Counted from the stretch's first letter, positions 17,058 through 26,205 are shown. The stretch: 64,000 nt of DNA from Akkermansia muciniphila (GCA_945861565.1 CAMAUY010000015.1:1-64000), one strand, 5' to 3'. Numbers and translations: made by a program. The notes: generated from the sequence alone by a model not told the origin.

Positions 17058-18508
17058 TGCAACTCCGCCTTCCGCCCCTGCTGGCTCAAGCGACTTCCGC
17101 TTGGCCCCGGGCTGCCGCCGCGCTCTCGAAAAAGTGGCATCACTTGCGGGAGATCTCCGACGTCCCACCGCCGGCTCCCGATGCGTTCATGGAGCGGATC
17201 CGCCTGATCGAACGGGACATGGGCTTGGTGGTAAAGGTCGTCGTCTTCGGATTTCTCTTCCTCGCCCTGTTTTATCTCGACTGGCTGGGGAGTGATCTGC
17301 AACCCCGGATTGATGCCATCAATCAGTTGAAGATCTTTTTTCTGGGGTACGTTGCGGCCAACATCGGCGCCGGTTTCATCCTCTGGGGAATGAATGAATT
17401 CAGTCCGCGCGTCATCGAGCGAGTGGTCTACATCATGGCGATCCTGGACGCGGCCCTATTGACGTTGCTGACCTACGTCACCGGGGGATTCGACAGTCTG
17501 GTGTATTGGATGTATCTGGGACTGATCGTTCGCAACGCCGCCGGAATCCCCCACGCGGATGTCCAGGTGGCAGTCAATTTTTTGACCTCCGCCGCATTTC
17601 TCCTCGGAGGCTTCCTTGGGGATAGCCTCGATCACGCGGAATACGAACTGACCGGTTCAATTGGCCGCGGAGCGGTGATTGGCTCGACCGCGGAGGCGAA
17701 TCCCGAGCCGGTGCTGATCCGACTGCTGCTTCTCGTCTTGCTCACCATTTTCTGTGTGGGCATTCAACTGCTCTTCGACCGTCAGCGACGCGCGGAATTG
17801 GAAGCGCAGGGATTTCTGGCGAAAGAGCACCAATTGCAGGCCGCCGGGCGGCTCGCCGCGGAAATCGCCCACCAACTCAAGAATCCCCTCGCCATCATCA
17901 ACAACGCCGCGTGGTCCATCGGGCAGGCGGGCGGCGACGGTCGTTCCGTCGCCGCCGAGGTCGACATTATCCGCGAGGAGGTCCAGAAGTCGGACCGTAT
18001 CCTGACCGATCTCATGGGGTTTGCCCGGCTCGCAGAGGGCCGGGTGGAACGAATGGAGTTTGTTGAAGAGATCGAGAACGCCATTGCCACGGTGCTCCCT
18101 GAGGCGGCACGGTTCGACATCAAGATTCACCGCAACTATGCGCTCGGACTCCCCACCCTCGCGGCTCAGCGAGCCCATTTTTCAGAGGTATTCGTCAACC
18201 TGCTCACCAACGCACGGGACGCGATGAACGGCCGGGGTGAGTTGTTCATCACGGTAGTTCCCGGCCCCAATCTCTCGGTTCAGGTCACCCTTCGGGACAC
18301 CGGTCCCGGAATTCCCCCAGCGCATTTGGAAAAAATCTTCGAGCCTTACTTCACCACCAAAGTGAAGGGCACCGGCCTTGGCCTCGCCATCGTCCGGCAT
18401 AATACTGAATTGTACGGCGGCAATGTCACCGTCGAGTCCGCGCTCGGCAAAGGCACGGCGTTCACTCTCACACTTCCCGCCCGAACCCTGCTGCGCCTGC
18501 AGAGTTAA
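17057..18508 (+). CDS. Membrane sensor histidine kinase
   Basis: A 483-residue sensor kinase with about six membrane helices in residues 57-240 and no large periplasmic domain. The H-box AAEIAHQLKNPLAIINN places the phospho-accepting His at 272. The ATPase part shows NLLTNARDAM (N box), DTGPGIP, and GTGLGLAI (G boxes). The start ATG overlaps the coaC stop (TAATG); an upstream ATG at 17033 in the same frame is also possible. It is followed 25 bases on by a sigma54-type regulator, its evident partner. The helix-only sensor suggests a membrane or lipid-soluble signal, which is inference. Confidence 0.88.
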   Translation: MQLRLPPLLAQATSAWPRAAAALSKKWHHLREISDVPPPAPDAFMERIRLIERDMGLVVKVVVFGFLFLALFYLDWLGSDLQPRIDAINQLKIFFLGYVAANIGAGFILWGMNEFSPRVIERVVYIMAILDAALLTLLTYVTGGFDSLVYWMYLGLIVRNAAGIPHADVQVAVNFLTSAAFLLGGFLGDSLDHAEYELTGSIGRGAVIGSTAEANPEPVLIRLLLLVLLTIFCVGIQLLFDRQRRAELEAQGFLAKEHQLQAAGRLAAEIAHQLKNPLAIINNAAWSIGQAGGDGRSVAAEVDIIREEVQKSDRILTDLMGFARLAEGRVERMEFVEEIENAIATVLPEAARFDIKIHRNYALGLPTLAAQRAHFSEVFVNLLTNARDAMNGRGELFITVVPGPNLSVQVTLRDTGPGIPPAHLEKIFEPYFTTKVKGTGLGLAIVRHNTELYGGNVTVESALGKGTAFTLTLPARTLLRLQS

Positions 18509-18533
18509 TTCCCACCCACTGCTTCCCTTTCGT

Positions 18534-19976
18534 ATGAAACTCCCCCCTCTCCTGCTGGTCGATGATGAACGTAACATGCGCGTATCGCTCGAATCGGTGC
18601 TGCGAAGCCAAGGGTATGAGGTGCGCCTCGCCGAATCGGCCGAGGCCGGCCTCGCACTTCTTCGCACGGAGGAGATCTTTATGGTGATCACCGACGCGCG
18701 GCTGGGAGGCATGTCCGGCTATGAATTCCTGAAGGAGGTAAAACAAAAACACCCGCAACTGCCCATTCTCATGATTACCGCTTACGCCACTCCCAAGTTG
18801 GCGGTCGAGGCGATCAAGAACGGGGCCATTGACTACCTGGGCAAGCCCTTTGGACCCGACGAACTCCTGCTTGCGGTGGCCCGCTGCGGCGAACGCCATG
18901 AATTGCTGATCGAAAACGCCGCGCTCAAACGCCGCGCCGGTGAAGCGTACACGCTCGACAATCTGATTGGAGATTCCCAGAAGATCCGTGATCTGCGGCA
19001 ACTGATTCGAACCGTGGCTCCCACTGATGCCACTGTGCTAATCCTGGGAGAATCTGGCACTGGCAAGGAACTGGTGGCCGGGGCCATTCATTCGCTCAGC
19101 AAGCGGTCCAACCGCAGTTACGTTCGCCTGAATTGCGCGGCCATCCCCGAGAGCTTGCTCGAAAGCGAGCTGTTCGGGCATGAAAAGGGTGCCTTCACCG
19201 GCGCGCACAAGACCAAGCGAGGGTATGTGGAGGAGGCGGATGGGGGGACAATTTTCCTGGATGAAATTGGTGATATGAGCCGCCCGTTGCAGGCGAAGTT
19301 GCTCCGCTTCCTGGAAGACGGCTCCTTTACCCGGGTCGGTGGCACTCAGGAACTGCGCGTGAACGTCCGACTGATCGCCGCCACCAACCGCAACATCGTC
19401 GACGCCATCCGCAAGAATGAGTTCCGCGAGGACCTGTTTCACCGACTCAATGTGATGCAGTTCCGGCCGCCGCCCCTGCGGGACCGAGACTGCGATATCG
19501 CGCCTCTCGCACAGCACTTTCTCCGTCAGTTCGCGGCACGCCTCGGCAAGACCCTTCGCAGCATCTCCGAACCGGCCCGGGCCGCGCTGCTTGCGCACTC
19601 TTGGCCCGGCAACGTACGCGAGCTCCGGAACGTCATCGAACGCGCCGCCATCCTTGAAACCACCGAGATCGTTCAGGCTAGCAGCCTCCCCGACTTCGAA
19701 GTGGAATCCCGCCTCCGCGAAAACAACATTCGCTCGGCCGCCCCGGGACGTACTGCCGGCGGGCGCCCCGCCGCTCTGGGCGATGCCCTGCTCCAATTTG
19801 AACGGGAATTGATTCTCGGAGCCCTGGCTCAGCACGACAACCACCTCGGGAAGGCCGCCGCTCGCCTCGACATTACGCGCCACGCACTTCGATATCGTAT
19901 GAGCCGCCTCAATATCACCCTCGACACGGTCGTTGACGACGATTCGGATGCCACGTCACTCTCTTCCGGTCGATGA
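18534..19976 (+). CDS. Sigma-54-dependent response regulator (NtrC family)
   Basis: A 480-residue regulator with three domains: receiver (residues 1-120; DD at 10-11, phospho-acceptor Asp54, Lys104), AAA+ sigma54-activator domain (Walker A GESGTGKE 172-179; GAFTGA loop 219-224, which contacts sigma54), and a C-terminal Fis-type helix-turn-helix ending around 470. The start is taken at MKLPPLLLVDDE, 25 bases after the kinase gene; the frame is open further upstream inside that gene. Together with the kinase it should activate sigma54 promoters, whose targets are not visible here. It overlaps the next small gene by four bases. Confidence 0.92.
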   Translation: MKLPPLLLVDDERNMRVSLESVLRSQGYEVRLAESAEAGLALLRTEEIFMVITDARLGGMSGYEFLKEVKQKHPQLPILMITAYATPKLAVEAIKNGAIDYLGKPFGPDELLLAVARCGERHELLIENAALKRRAGEAYTLDNLIGDSQKIRDLRQLIRTVAPTDATVLILGESGTGKELVAGAIHSLSKRSNRSYVRLNCAAIPESLLESELFGHEKGAFTGAHKTKRGYVEEADGGTIFLDEIGDMSRPLQAKLLRFLEDGSFTRVGGTQELRVNVRLIAATNRNIVDAIRKNEFREDLFHRLNVMQFRPPPLRDRDCDIAPLAQHFLRQFAARLGKTLRSISEPARAALLAHSWPGNVRELRNVIERAAILETTEIVQASSLPDFEVESRLRENNIRSAAPGRTAGGRPAALGDALLQFERELILGALAQHDNHLGKAAARLDITRHALRYRMSRLNITLDTVVDDDSDATSLSSGR

Positions 19977-20329
19977 ACGTTCCATTCACCTTCATCCTGG
20001 GCGCTGCCGCGGCGGCCAAACCCGGCCAGCCCACCATCAACCAGGCGGGCCGGCAGATGCTGACCGGCATGATGCCGGTTTTTGTCATCGCCCTGGTCCT
20101 CCTGCTGGCGGTGATGCTCTGGGCACTCTTTGTCCGGAAGCAAGAGCGTCCCCGACGGGAAAAGGGCCGACTGGTCTTGAATGACGAGTCCTCCAGCGAG
20201 TCCTCCAGCAGTCACCGCCGCCGAAGACGCCGTAGACGGGAAAATAACCGACCCCGGAATCCGACTCTCCTCGAGACCGGCGGCCTGCCACCTAAGAAGC
20301 CCCCGGGCTCCCCTCCGCCTGACATCTAG
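19973..20329 (+). CDS. Small membrane protein with poly-Arg tail, function unknown
   Basis: A 118-residue protein I do not recognise. It has a short N-terminal hydrophobic stretch, one strong transmembrane helix (about residues 34-53, MPVFVIALVLLLAVMLWALF), then a very basic cytoplasmic tail with a Ser-rich patch followed by eight consecutive arginines and a Pro-rich end. The ATG overlaps the stop of the sigma54 regulator by four bases, so it is translationally coupled to the two-component genes. The Arg run suggests binding to nucleic acid or acidic lipid, but this is only inference. Confidence 0.65.
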   Translation: MNVPFTFILGAAAAAKPGQPTINQAGRQMLTGMMPVFVIALVLLLAVMLWALFVRKQERPRREKGRLVLNDESSSESSSSHRRRRRRRRENNRPRNPTLLETGGLPPKKPPGSPPPDI

Positions 20330-20444
20330 AGCTTGGGGCGGCTTGGGGGCTGCCGACTCCATGACCGCAGTGACGCTTGAATTTCGGTGACGGGACGGCG
20401 TACGAGAATTGATCCCGCCCGCCGTTTGACGGACCGTTGGCAAT

Positions 20445-20475
20445 GCAAAAACCCTGGATTCTGGGAAGTTTTTGC
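20445..20475 (+). terminator. Hairpin at the 5' edge of rnhB, possible weak terminator
   Basis: GCAAAAAC (20445-20452) and GTTTTTGC (20468-20475) form an 8-base-pair stem, extended by CCC/GGG pairing in the loop. It ends the kinase-regulator-small protein segment and overlaps the TTG start used for rnhB. It may attenuate transcription into rnhB or mask its start. Low confidence. Confidence 0.35.
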
Positions 20476-21140
20476 CGTCTGATCACCGGGTGGTTGTTGA
20501 TCGATTCTCTTCAGAGCAGGAGCTGCTTTCCCGTGGAATCTCGTGCATCGCTGGTGTCGATGAAGCCGGTCGCGGTCCCCTGGCAGGCCCGGTCACCGCG
20601 GCCGCCGTGATTCTACCCGTCACCTGGTACGTCGAAGGAATCCCCACCGCCCTTGCCCACTTAAACGATTCGAAACAGCTTTCAGAATTGCAACGGGATC
20701 ATTTCTTCGAACTCCTGACTCAACATCCCCAAGTCTGCTTTGCAATCGCCTCGGTCGAATCCACGGTGATCGATCGCATCAATATCCTCGCCGCCACCCA
20801 TCAGGCGATGAATGAAGCCTTGCGCGAGCTGTCCACCCAGCCGGCCCATGTGCTGGTCGATGGTACCCGGGTGAAATCCATGGCGATTCCTCACACGCCC
20901 CTGGTAAAGGGCGACAGCCGGAGTTATTCGATTGCTGCCGCCAGCGTGTTGGCCAAGGTGACCCGCGACCGACGCATGCGCGATGCCGACGCCCGCTGGC
21001 CGCAGTACGACTTCGCCCGGCACAAGGGGTATCCGACGCGCGGCCACATGGCGGCAATCGCCCGACACGGCCCCTGCCCGATTCATCGCCTGAGCTTCGC
21101 CCCCTTAAGGCCACCCCATCCGGAACTGTTTCCCGCATGA
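20472..21140 (+). CDS. rnhB: Ribonuclease HII
   Basis: A 222-residue RNase HII, removing misincorporated ribonucleotides and RNA primers. The motif GVDEAGRGPLAGPV (about residues 28-41) carries the DE catalytic pair. LNDSKQL follows, then VDGTRV and the SYSIAAASVLAKVTRDR block holding the remaining acidic and Ser residues. The start is TTG at 20472 or GTG at 20490; neither has a clear Shine-Dalgarno. It overlaps yraN by four bases (ATGA), the conserved rnhB-yraN neighbourhood. Confidence 0.92.
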   Translation: MPSDHRVVVDRFSSEQELLSRGISCIAGVDEAGRGPLAGPVTAAAVILPVTWYVEGIPTALAHLNDSKQLSELQRDHFFELLTQHPQVCFAIASVESTVIDRINILAATHQAMNEALRELSTQPAHVLVDGTRVKSMAIPHTPLVKGDSRSYSIAAASVLAKVTRDRRMRDADARWPQYDFARHKGYPTRGHMAAIARHGPCPIHRLSFAPLRPPHPELFPA

Positions 21141-21556
21141 GCTGGTGGAGACATTCAGCCCCGCCGCCAGCCAAACCCGAGCATCTTCGCCGCGGGCATC
21201 TCGGCGAACAGGCGGCCCGGGACTATCTGGTTTCCTTCGGCTTCAAATTTCTCGCCGCCAATTTTCGCTCCGAAAACGGCGAGATCGATCTCATCTTCCG
21301 AGAGAACGACTGCCTGCTTTTTATCGAGGTAAAAACCCGATCCTCCGAGCAATGGACACGCCCCGCCGCGGCGGTGAATCAAAAGAAGCGGCGACTCCTC
21401 TCCGATACGGCTCTCGATTATCTTAAACGGTTGGGGAATCCACCCGTCCGCTTCCGATTTGATATTGTCGAAGTCCTGCTCAAGGACGGCGCCGTTGAAA
21501 CGATCCGCCACCTCCCCAACGCCTTCGAACTGACAACCTGGCGACAATACCGATGA
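21137..21556 (+). CDS. yraN: YraN/UPF0102-family endonuclease-like protein
   Basis: A 139-residue UPF0102 protein. GHLGEQAARDYLVSFGFKFLA is the typical N-terminal helix, followed by NGEIDLIFRENDCLLFIEVKTR, where Asp, Glu and Lys make the PD-(D/E)XK nuclease-like site (Glu-Ile-Asp at about 50-52 and Glu-Val-Lys about 15 residues later). The cellular role is unclear; the fold resembles Holliday-junction resolvases. It is the last plus-strand gene before the convergent sugar cluster. Confidence 0.9.
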   Translation: MSWWRHSAPPPAKPEHLRRGHLGEQAARDYLVSFGFKFLAANFRSENGEIDLIFRENDCLLFIEVKTRSSEQWTRPAAAVNQKKRRLLSDTALDYLKRLGNPPVRFRFDIVEVLLKDGAVETIRHLPNAFELTTWRQYR

Positions 21557-21598
21557 GGGACACGGTTGGAGCAATCGGTGTGTGGATGTAACGCGTGC

Positions 21599-22555
21599 CT
21601 ACGGGCCGCTCGATTTATAAAACACTTTCAAGCATAATCGCGCCAGCCAGTTCGGGAAGAATCGCCTTCCGACCCTTTCGGCAGAGCGACGGAGAGTGCC
21701 ACGCAAAAACGCAGCGGAGCGGAACAGGCGATGGCTCGGTTCACTATAGACGATCCGCAACATCGGCCAACCAAACGAGCCCAGAATGCCGCTTTGGGCT
21801 ATGGAAGGGGCTACATCCGCGCATGCCGGTGATTCCAGATGTTCCAGGAGCCGCAGCATCGCTTCACGCCGCATTCCCTCCGACTCGACCGAGTTGTAAT
21901 AGGAAGTGGGGTACAAATAATACGTCGATAGCACTTCGGGCACGTGACACATCCCATAACGGAATCCGACTACATACCCACCGAACCAATCCGAAAACCA
22001 GCGCAGATCGGCCCGCCAACCTCCGGCCTCAACCAGAGCCGACTTTCTGAACACGGCATTTTGATTACAAATCGCCAGCCGGTCGTTCCGTCCCAGTGCG
22101 ACCATCTCGCGCGGTGTCAGATAACATTCCTCACGAGGCATTTTGCCTCCTACGTACCAACTCAACCCTTTGGCTTCATCTCGCCATTCGCAGACGCCGC
22201 TCACCAAGCCGGCCTGAGGGTATTCGCGCAACATTCGCATCGCCGATGAAAATATTCCCGGACGCACCTCATCATCGGCGGCCGCAAATAGTAAATAGTC
22301 TCCGGTTGCGAGCGCCATTCCACGATTGATGGTCGCGTTAACACCCAGGTTTACCTCATTGCTGTAGACGCGGATAATGGAACTCCTTGAAGCGTACTCC
22401 CGCAACACGTCGAGACTGCGATCGGTGGATGCATCATCGACAATGATGATTTCGTGCGGTGGAACGGATTGATTGAGCAGTGCATTCACGCACCGCGCTA
22501 GATATTGCTCGTGGTTGTAATTGGGCACGACAACGGAAATGCGGGGTTCACTCAT
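21599..22555 (-). CDS. Family 2 glycosyltransferase
   Basis: A 318-residue GT-A glycosyltransferase. SVVVPNYNHEQYL and EIIIVDDASTDRS give the nucleotide-sugar site; the acidic metal motif is in FAAADDEVRPG. It is a clear paralogue of the next gene upstream (shared PNYNH, ADDEVRPG and DLRW-SDWF blocks over the whole length), so a tandem duplication is likely. It probably transfers a sugar to a surface polysaccharide or glycolipid. It is the last gene of the minus-strand sugar cluster, 18 bases after its paralogue. No membrane helix is obvious. Confidence 0.87.
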   Translation of the reverse strand: MSEPRISVVVPNYNHEQYLARCVNALLNQSVPPHEIIIVDDASTDRSLDVLREYASRSSIIRVYSNEVNLGVNATINRGMALATGDYLLFAAADDEVRPGIFSSAMRMLREYPQAGLVSGVCEWRDEAKGLSWYVGGKMPREECYLTPREMVALGRNDRLAICNQNAVFRKSALVEAGGWRADLRWFSDWFGGYVVGFRYGMCHVPEVLSTYYLYPTSYYNSVESEGMRREAMLRLLEHLESPACADVAPSIAQSGILGSFGWPMLRIVYSEPSHRLFRSAAFLRGTLRRSAERVGRRFFPNWLARLCLKVFYKSSGP

Positions 22556-22573
22556 GTGCGTTTAGCCAAGATG

Positions 22574-23548
22574 TCATTTGCCGCTATAAAGGATTGCAAG
22601 CACGAGTCGCTTCAACGGGGTGGGGAGAATCTTCTTGCCGGTCAGTTCGATGCTGCGGCGCAGGGCTATGAGCCGCAGCCAGGGCGTAAGGAACGGGTGG
22701 TGTTCAGGGTGTCGTTGCAAAAGTTTCACAATGTCCGAACCAAAAACACCCAGGATCGCACTATCGCGCACGACTTTCGCAATGTCCGCGTACGCCGGCG
22801 AACTCAAGTATTCGAGGATGCGCAACAGCACTCGTTGGTGCTCTAACGCATCGCGACCGCCGTAATAGGAGGTCGCGTGCATGTTAACCAACGAGAATGC
22901 CTCTGGGTGATAGAGAATTCCGTGCCGGAAGGCGGTAGAATAGCAGAGGAACCAGTCGGAATGCCAGCGTAGGTCTGCAATGAACTGACCGCTTGCCGCC
23001 ATGGGCTCTCGTCGGAATATTGCCGAATGAGCGACGATCAGCAGCTTGCGTTGCCTCCCCAGCCGGACAAGGTCCTGCGGAGAAAGATATCCCGGCCGGG
23101 CGGCCATGTCCGCCGCCATCATCCAGTTCAAGCCCGAAGCCTCGTCGTGCCATTCGCTTGCCGTGCAACTCAAGGCTGCATCCGGTCGCAGTGCCCAGAG
23201 CTTCATTGAGGATTCGATGAACCCCGGCCGCACTTCGTCATCCGCGCTGGAAAAAAACAACAAGTCACCAGTCGAAACTTGAAACCCGCGATTGACCGCC
23301 GGCAACACCCCGCAGTTCCGCGCGTTACGCACCACTTTCAAATGCGCGTGCCGGCGAGCTAATCCATCCAGAATTTCCAGGCTATCATCCGACGAAGCAT
23401 CATCCACGACAATGATCTCATCCGGTTGGACGGATTGCGCGAGCAAAGCGCCGATCGACCTGGACAGGTAGCGACCATGGTTATAATTCGGCATCACTAC
23501 GGAAAGCCGCGGCCATTGCTCAGTAATTTGAATCCGGGCTTGCGCCAT
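22574..23548 (-). CDS. Family 2 glycosyltransferase, paralogue of neighbour
   Basis: A 324-residue GT-A glycosyltransferase from the chosen start (MAQARIQ), which has AAAGG five bases upstream; the frame stays open to 23680 but that extension looks non-coding. Motifs are SVVMPNYNHGRYL, EIIVVDDASSDDS and FSSADDEVRPG. It aligns along its length with the glycosyltransferase at 21599 and probably arose by duplication, with different acceptor or donor preference. A perfect hairpin lies just upstream of its ribosome binding site. Confidence 0.87.
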   Translation of the reverse strand: MAQARIQITEQWPRLSVVMPNYNHGRYLSRSIGALLAQSVQPDEIIVVDDASSDDSLEILDGLARRHAHLKVVRNARNCGVLPAVNRGFQVSTGDLLFFSSADDEVRPGFIESSMKLWALRPDAALSCTASEWHDEASGLNWMMAADMAARPGYLSPQDLVRLGRQRKLLIVAHSAIFRREPMAASGQFIADLRWHSDWFLCYSTAFRHGILYHPEAFSLVNMHATSYYGGRDALEHQRVLLRILEYLSSPAYADIAKVVRDSAILGVFGSDIVKLLQRHPEHHPFLTPWLRLIALRRSIELTGKKILPTPLKRLVLAILYSGK

Positions 23549-23864
23549 GGTGCCTTTCGAACCGGAATCCCGTTCCGGTGGTGCTGGATTTATTTTTCGC
23601 CCAACGCATCGAGGGTGCCTCAACCAAACGAAAGGGAACCGCATTAGAAGGATATGCCCGCAATCTCGACGCGCCAACAAACTCGAGAAAATAGGCGATC
23701 ATCCCCCAGGAAGCCGAAGCCCCACGTACGCCCACGCACGAGGAGGTCGATTTGTGCAACATGTGCGGACGCAATTTCAGCTCAGGAACCGGCCGAGTGA
23801 AGATGCTCCCTCTGGGACGAGCACGTCTTTTTGGGCAATCCTCATCGTTGACAAAGTGACGTTC
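23549..23864. other. Intergenic stretch within sugar cluster, with hairpin at 23561-23579
   Basis: A 316-base gap breaking an otherwise tight minus-strand cluster. ACCGGAA (23561-23567) and TTCCGGT (23573-23579) form a perfect 7-base-pair stem with a 5-base loop, 13 bases before the glycosyltransferase start. It could be an mRNA leader hairpin for that gene. No gene is supported in the rest. Confidence 0.45.
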
Positions 23865-24527
23865 TCATTCGAAGTAGATGAACGAGTGATCGCCGGTAAA
23901 ACCGCACTGTTTAAACCACCAATCCCAACCCTGGGGGCTATTGAACGCTTCGCAGGTCAGTTGCCAGTAAAGCAAGTTAACCTTCTCCTGCTCCGTCCGG
24001 TAGGACTCGACACAGAGGTATCGATGATTCCGCCCGACTCGTTGCATCTCTCGCAAGGCCCTGTCCAGATCATAGCACGGGAGATTGTGCAGGGTGTTGA
24101 TCGAGTAAACAAAATCGAAGCTCTGGTCGGGAAATGGAAGACGATTCGCATTGCCAACCTGGAGGAACGGGCGCACCTCCTCTTTCGAATTCTCGATGGC
24201 ATAGTCCGAGATATCGATTCCGCACACCTCGACGCCAGGCACCTCAAAATGGAGGTCGTGCAGCAGGAAACCTTTGCCACAGCCAATGTCCAGAATCCGG
24301 TCACCCGCCTTGAGTCCGTAGTGTTTAGCCATGGCCGCCGCCACGACACGCCACCGACCGTCGTAGCGCATCCCGCCGTACCCGAATTTTCGGTCGCCGT
24401 CCCAATAGTCTCTGCCCCATTTCTTCGCGACGGCCGCCGCCTCCGCCTTGGGAAATTCGTTGACTCGGGCGAGGTAGTCGCGTTGCACCTTTTTATGCAA
24501 CCCGGAGATGAAATCAATATGTGCCAT
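23865..24527 (-). CDS. Class I SAM-dependent methyltransferase
   Basis: A 220-residue methyltransferase with motif I LDIGCGKGFLL at residues 79-89, acidic motif II VCGIDIS about 18 residues on, and motif IV-like FDFVYSINTLHNL. Such enzymes in polysaccharide clusters methylate sugars or carboxylates. The stretch DYWDGDRKFGYGGMRYDGRW before motif I is typical of a subfamily found in surface-sugar loci. It starts 25 bases after the HAD-kinase fusion gene and is probably cotranscribed. The exact acceptor is not known. Confidence 0.83.
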   Translation of the reverse strand: MAHIDFISGLHKKVQRDYLARVNEFPKAEAAAVAKKWGRDYWDGDRKFGYGGMRYDGRWRVVAAAMAKHYGLKAGDRILDIGCGKGFLLHDLHFEVPGVEVCGIDISDYAIENSKEEVRPFLQVGNANRLPFPDQSFDFVYSINTLHNLPCYDLDRALREMQRVGRNHRYLCVESYRTEQEKVNLLYWQLTCEAFNSPQGWDWWFKQCGFTGDHSFIYFE

Positions 24528-24552
24528 CCTGTCCCGATCGGAGGGGGGTTTT

Positions 24553-26205
24553 TTAGGCTACCCGTCCGAGAAGATCAAACGCTTTCGCGAGGCCTTGGCG
24601 CGCTTTCAGAAGTTGCAGGCGCTTCCGATCTGCCGGCTCCCCTCCGGTAGCGAAACGTCGCCGGGCGGATTCCGTCCGAATGAACTGATTGAGAATGATA
24701 CAGCACCACTTGACTTGATACGCCGGCAGCAGTCTCGCCGCCCTCGAAGGCAAGTTGGCGGCGGCCCCAAACAGCTTATCCAGCGGTTGGACGACGGCGT
24801 CCCAGTGCTGAAGGTCGACGGGCAGCTCCGGCTGACAAAAGAAATCGCAAACCAGCTTGGCCGGATCGTCCCAACCCGAATACTCAAAGTCGATGAAGCG
24901 CAGTCGGCCATCGGGCGCGAACAATGCATTGTGAAACCCAAAATCGGACGGTGAAAGGCACCGAAGATCGCTTGGAAGCGCCAGGTCCAAGCCCAGGCTG
25001 GACTGACCGGTGATCTCCTTGCGAATGCGATTCCAGAATGGGACCAGTTCCGCTCGAACAAATTCCAAGGCTTCCGCGTCGACATCCGTTTCGGGAGGGA
25101 TTCCTTCCAGGCGCGCAACGCGGCGATCTACGGTTGCGAGATGTTCGCCCACACTAAAGCAGGCCTCCGAAGCGGGAAGGAGTGCCCGTGCCGCGGGATC
25201 GGATCGGTGCTCGTTAATTTCCAGCACAAACTCCACCGCTTCGCCAACCCGATTCCCATTCACTTCCTCCGGTCTAAGCTTCCGGCCGGGAATAAGACTG
25301 AAGAGTCCCCAGCCGTTCTCCTCGGACCAGCCGAGGGGTTGTGGGGTTCGACGAACACCGAGCTGCCAAAGGAATTCCAAGAACGCACGCTCAGCACCCA
25401 GACGATCCCGCGGATCACTCCCGCTCCGAAAGTAGCTCTTCAGAACGCACTCTCCTCCCGCGTGGTGGACCCTAAAGACGCGGTTATTGCCGCCTTCCAG
25501 CAACGGGGTCAGTTGCACTCCCACATCCATACCGTGACGGCTGAGGAACGGTAGAAATCGTTCGATTTCCGTCGACGAAATCTCCGCTTGAGAAGGTTTG
25601 CCTCCGAAAAATTCGGCGATTCTCGCCCACGATTCCAGTCGGATGAAAGTACCCACCTTCTCGTGGTGCCGATTGGGATCGAAAAGAATCCGGCACGTCG
25701 CAGGCGGAAACGCCGGGGCCGAGAGGAACTCCGGGAGATCGTCGATAAAGTGCGTGCATCGCTGTTGACCAATCCGTTCGAGCTTGGCGTCAGCAGTGAG
25801 TTCGAGGAACACCTGCCCGCGGGTGAGCCCGATTCGCTCGGGATCGAAAAAACCGTGCAGTTCGAGCCAGCCCATTGCGGCTGCGTGCAAGTCATACGCG
25901 GGTCCCCGAAACGGAAATCGAGTTTTGTGACTGATGATGCAAATCGGGCGGTCAAGGCGGACACACTGGCCAAGAAACTCCAAGACACCAGGGTACGGGG
26001 CCGCTTCCGCCATCCTCGCTCCATAGACATATCCCTGCATCTCGGTCCAGGCGTCCTCACGGCCAACCCTGCGGAGATGGTCCCGAACCTCCGATTTGCT
26101 GGTGGGCACACTCGCAGAAATCAGCCCCCTCTCGACGCAGACGCGATGGAACAGACCGTCGTAACAGACGATGGTGTTGTCGAAGTCGATTCCGAGGCGC
26201 ATCAC
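24553..26205 (-). CDS. Fusion of HAD-type phosphatase and APH/choline-kinase-like domain
   Basis: A 550-residue two-domain protein. Residues 1-200 are HAD-like: GIDFDNTI with Asp7 and Asp9 as nucleophile and acid/base, then IISHKT (Thr motif II position) and FIDDLPEF (acidic motif IV). Residues about 215-550 are an aminoglycoside phosphotransferase/choline kinase fold: Lys256 in CVLKSYF, catalytic loop SPSDFGFHN with Asp421, and FIDFE with metal-binding Asp439. Both active sites look intact. A kinase joined to a phosphatase on one chain suggests successive phosphorylation and dephosphorylation of a small sugar or polyol. It lies within the sugar cluster, 14 bases after the transketolase gene. 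The substrate is unknown. Confidence 0.75.
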   Translation of the reverse strand: MMRLGIDFDNTIVCYDGLFHRVCVERGLISASVPTSKSEVRDHLRRVGREDAWTEMQGYVYGARMAEAAPYPGVLEFLGQCVRLDRPICIISHKTRFPFRGPAYDLHAAAMGWLELHGFFDPERIGLTRGQVFLELTADAKLERIGQQRCTHFIDDLPEFLSAPAFPPATCRILFDPNRHHEKVGTFIRLESWARIAEFFGGKPSQAEISSTEIERFLPFLSRHGMDVGVQLTPLLEGGNNRVFRVHHAGGECVLKSYFRSGSDPRDRLGAERAFLEFLWQLGVRRTPQPLGWSEENGWGLFSLIPGRKLRPEEVNGNRVGEAVEFVLEINEHRSDPAARALLPASEACFSVGEHLATVDRRVARLEGIPPETDVDAEALEFVRAELVPFWNRIRKEITGQSSLGLDLALPSDLRCLSPSDFGFHNALFAPDGRLRFIDFEYSGWDDPAKLVCDFFCQPELPVDLQHWDAVVQPLDKLFGAAANLPSRAARLLPAYQVKWCCIILNQFIRTESARRRFATGGEPADRKRLQLLKARQGLAKAFDLLGRVA

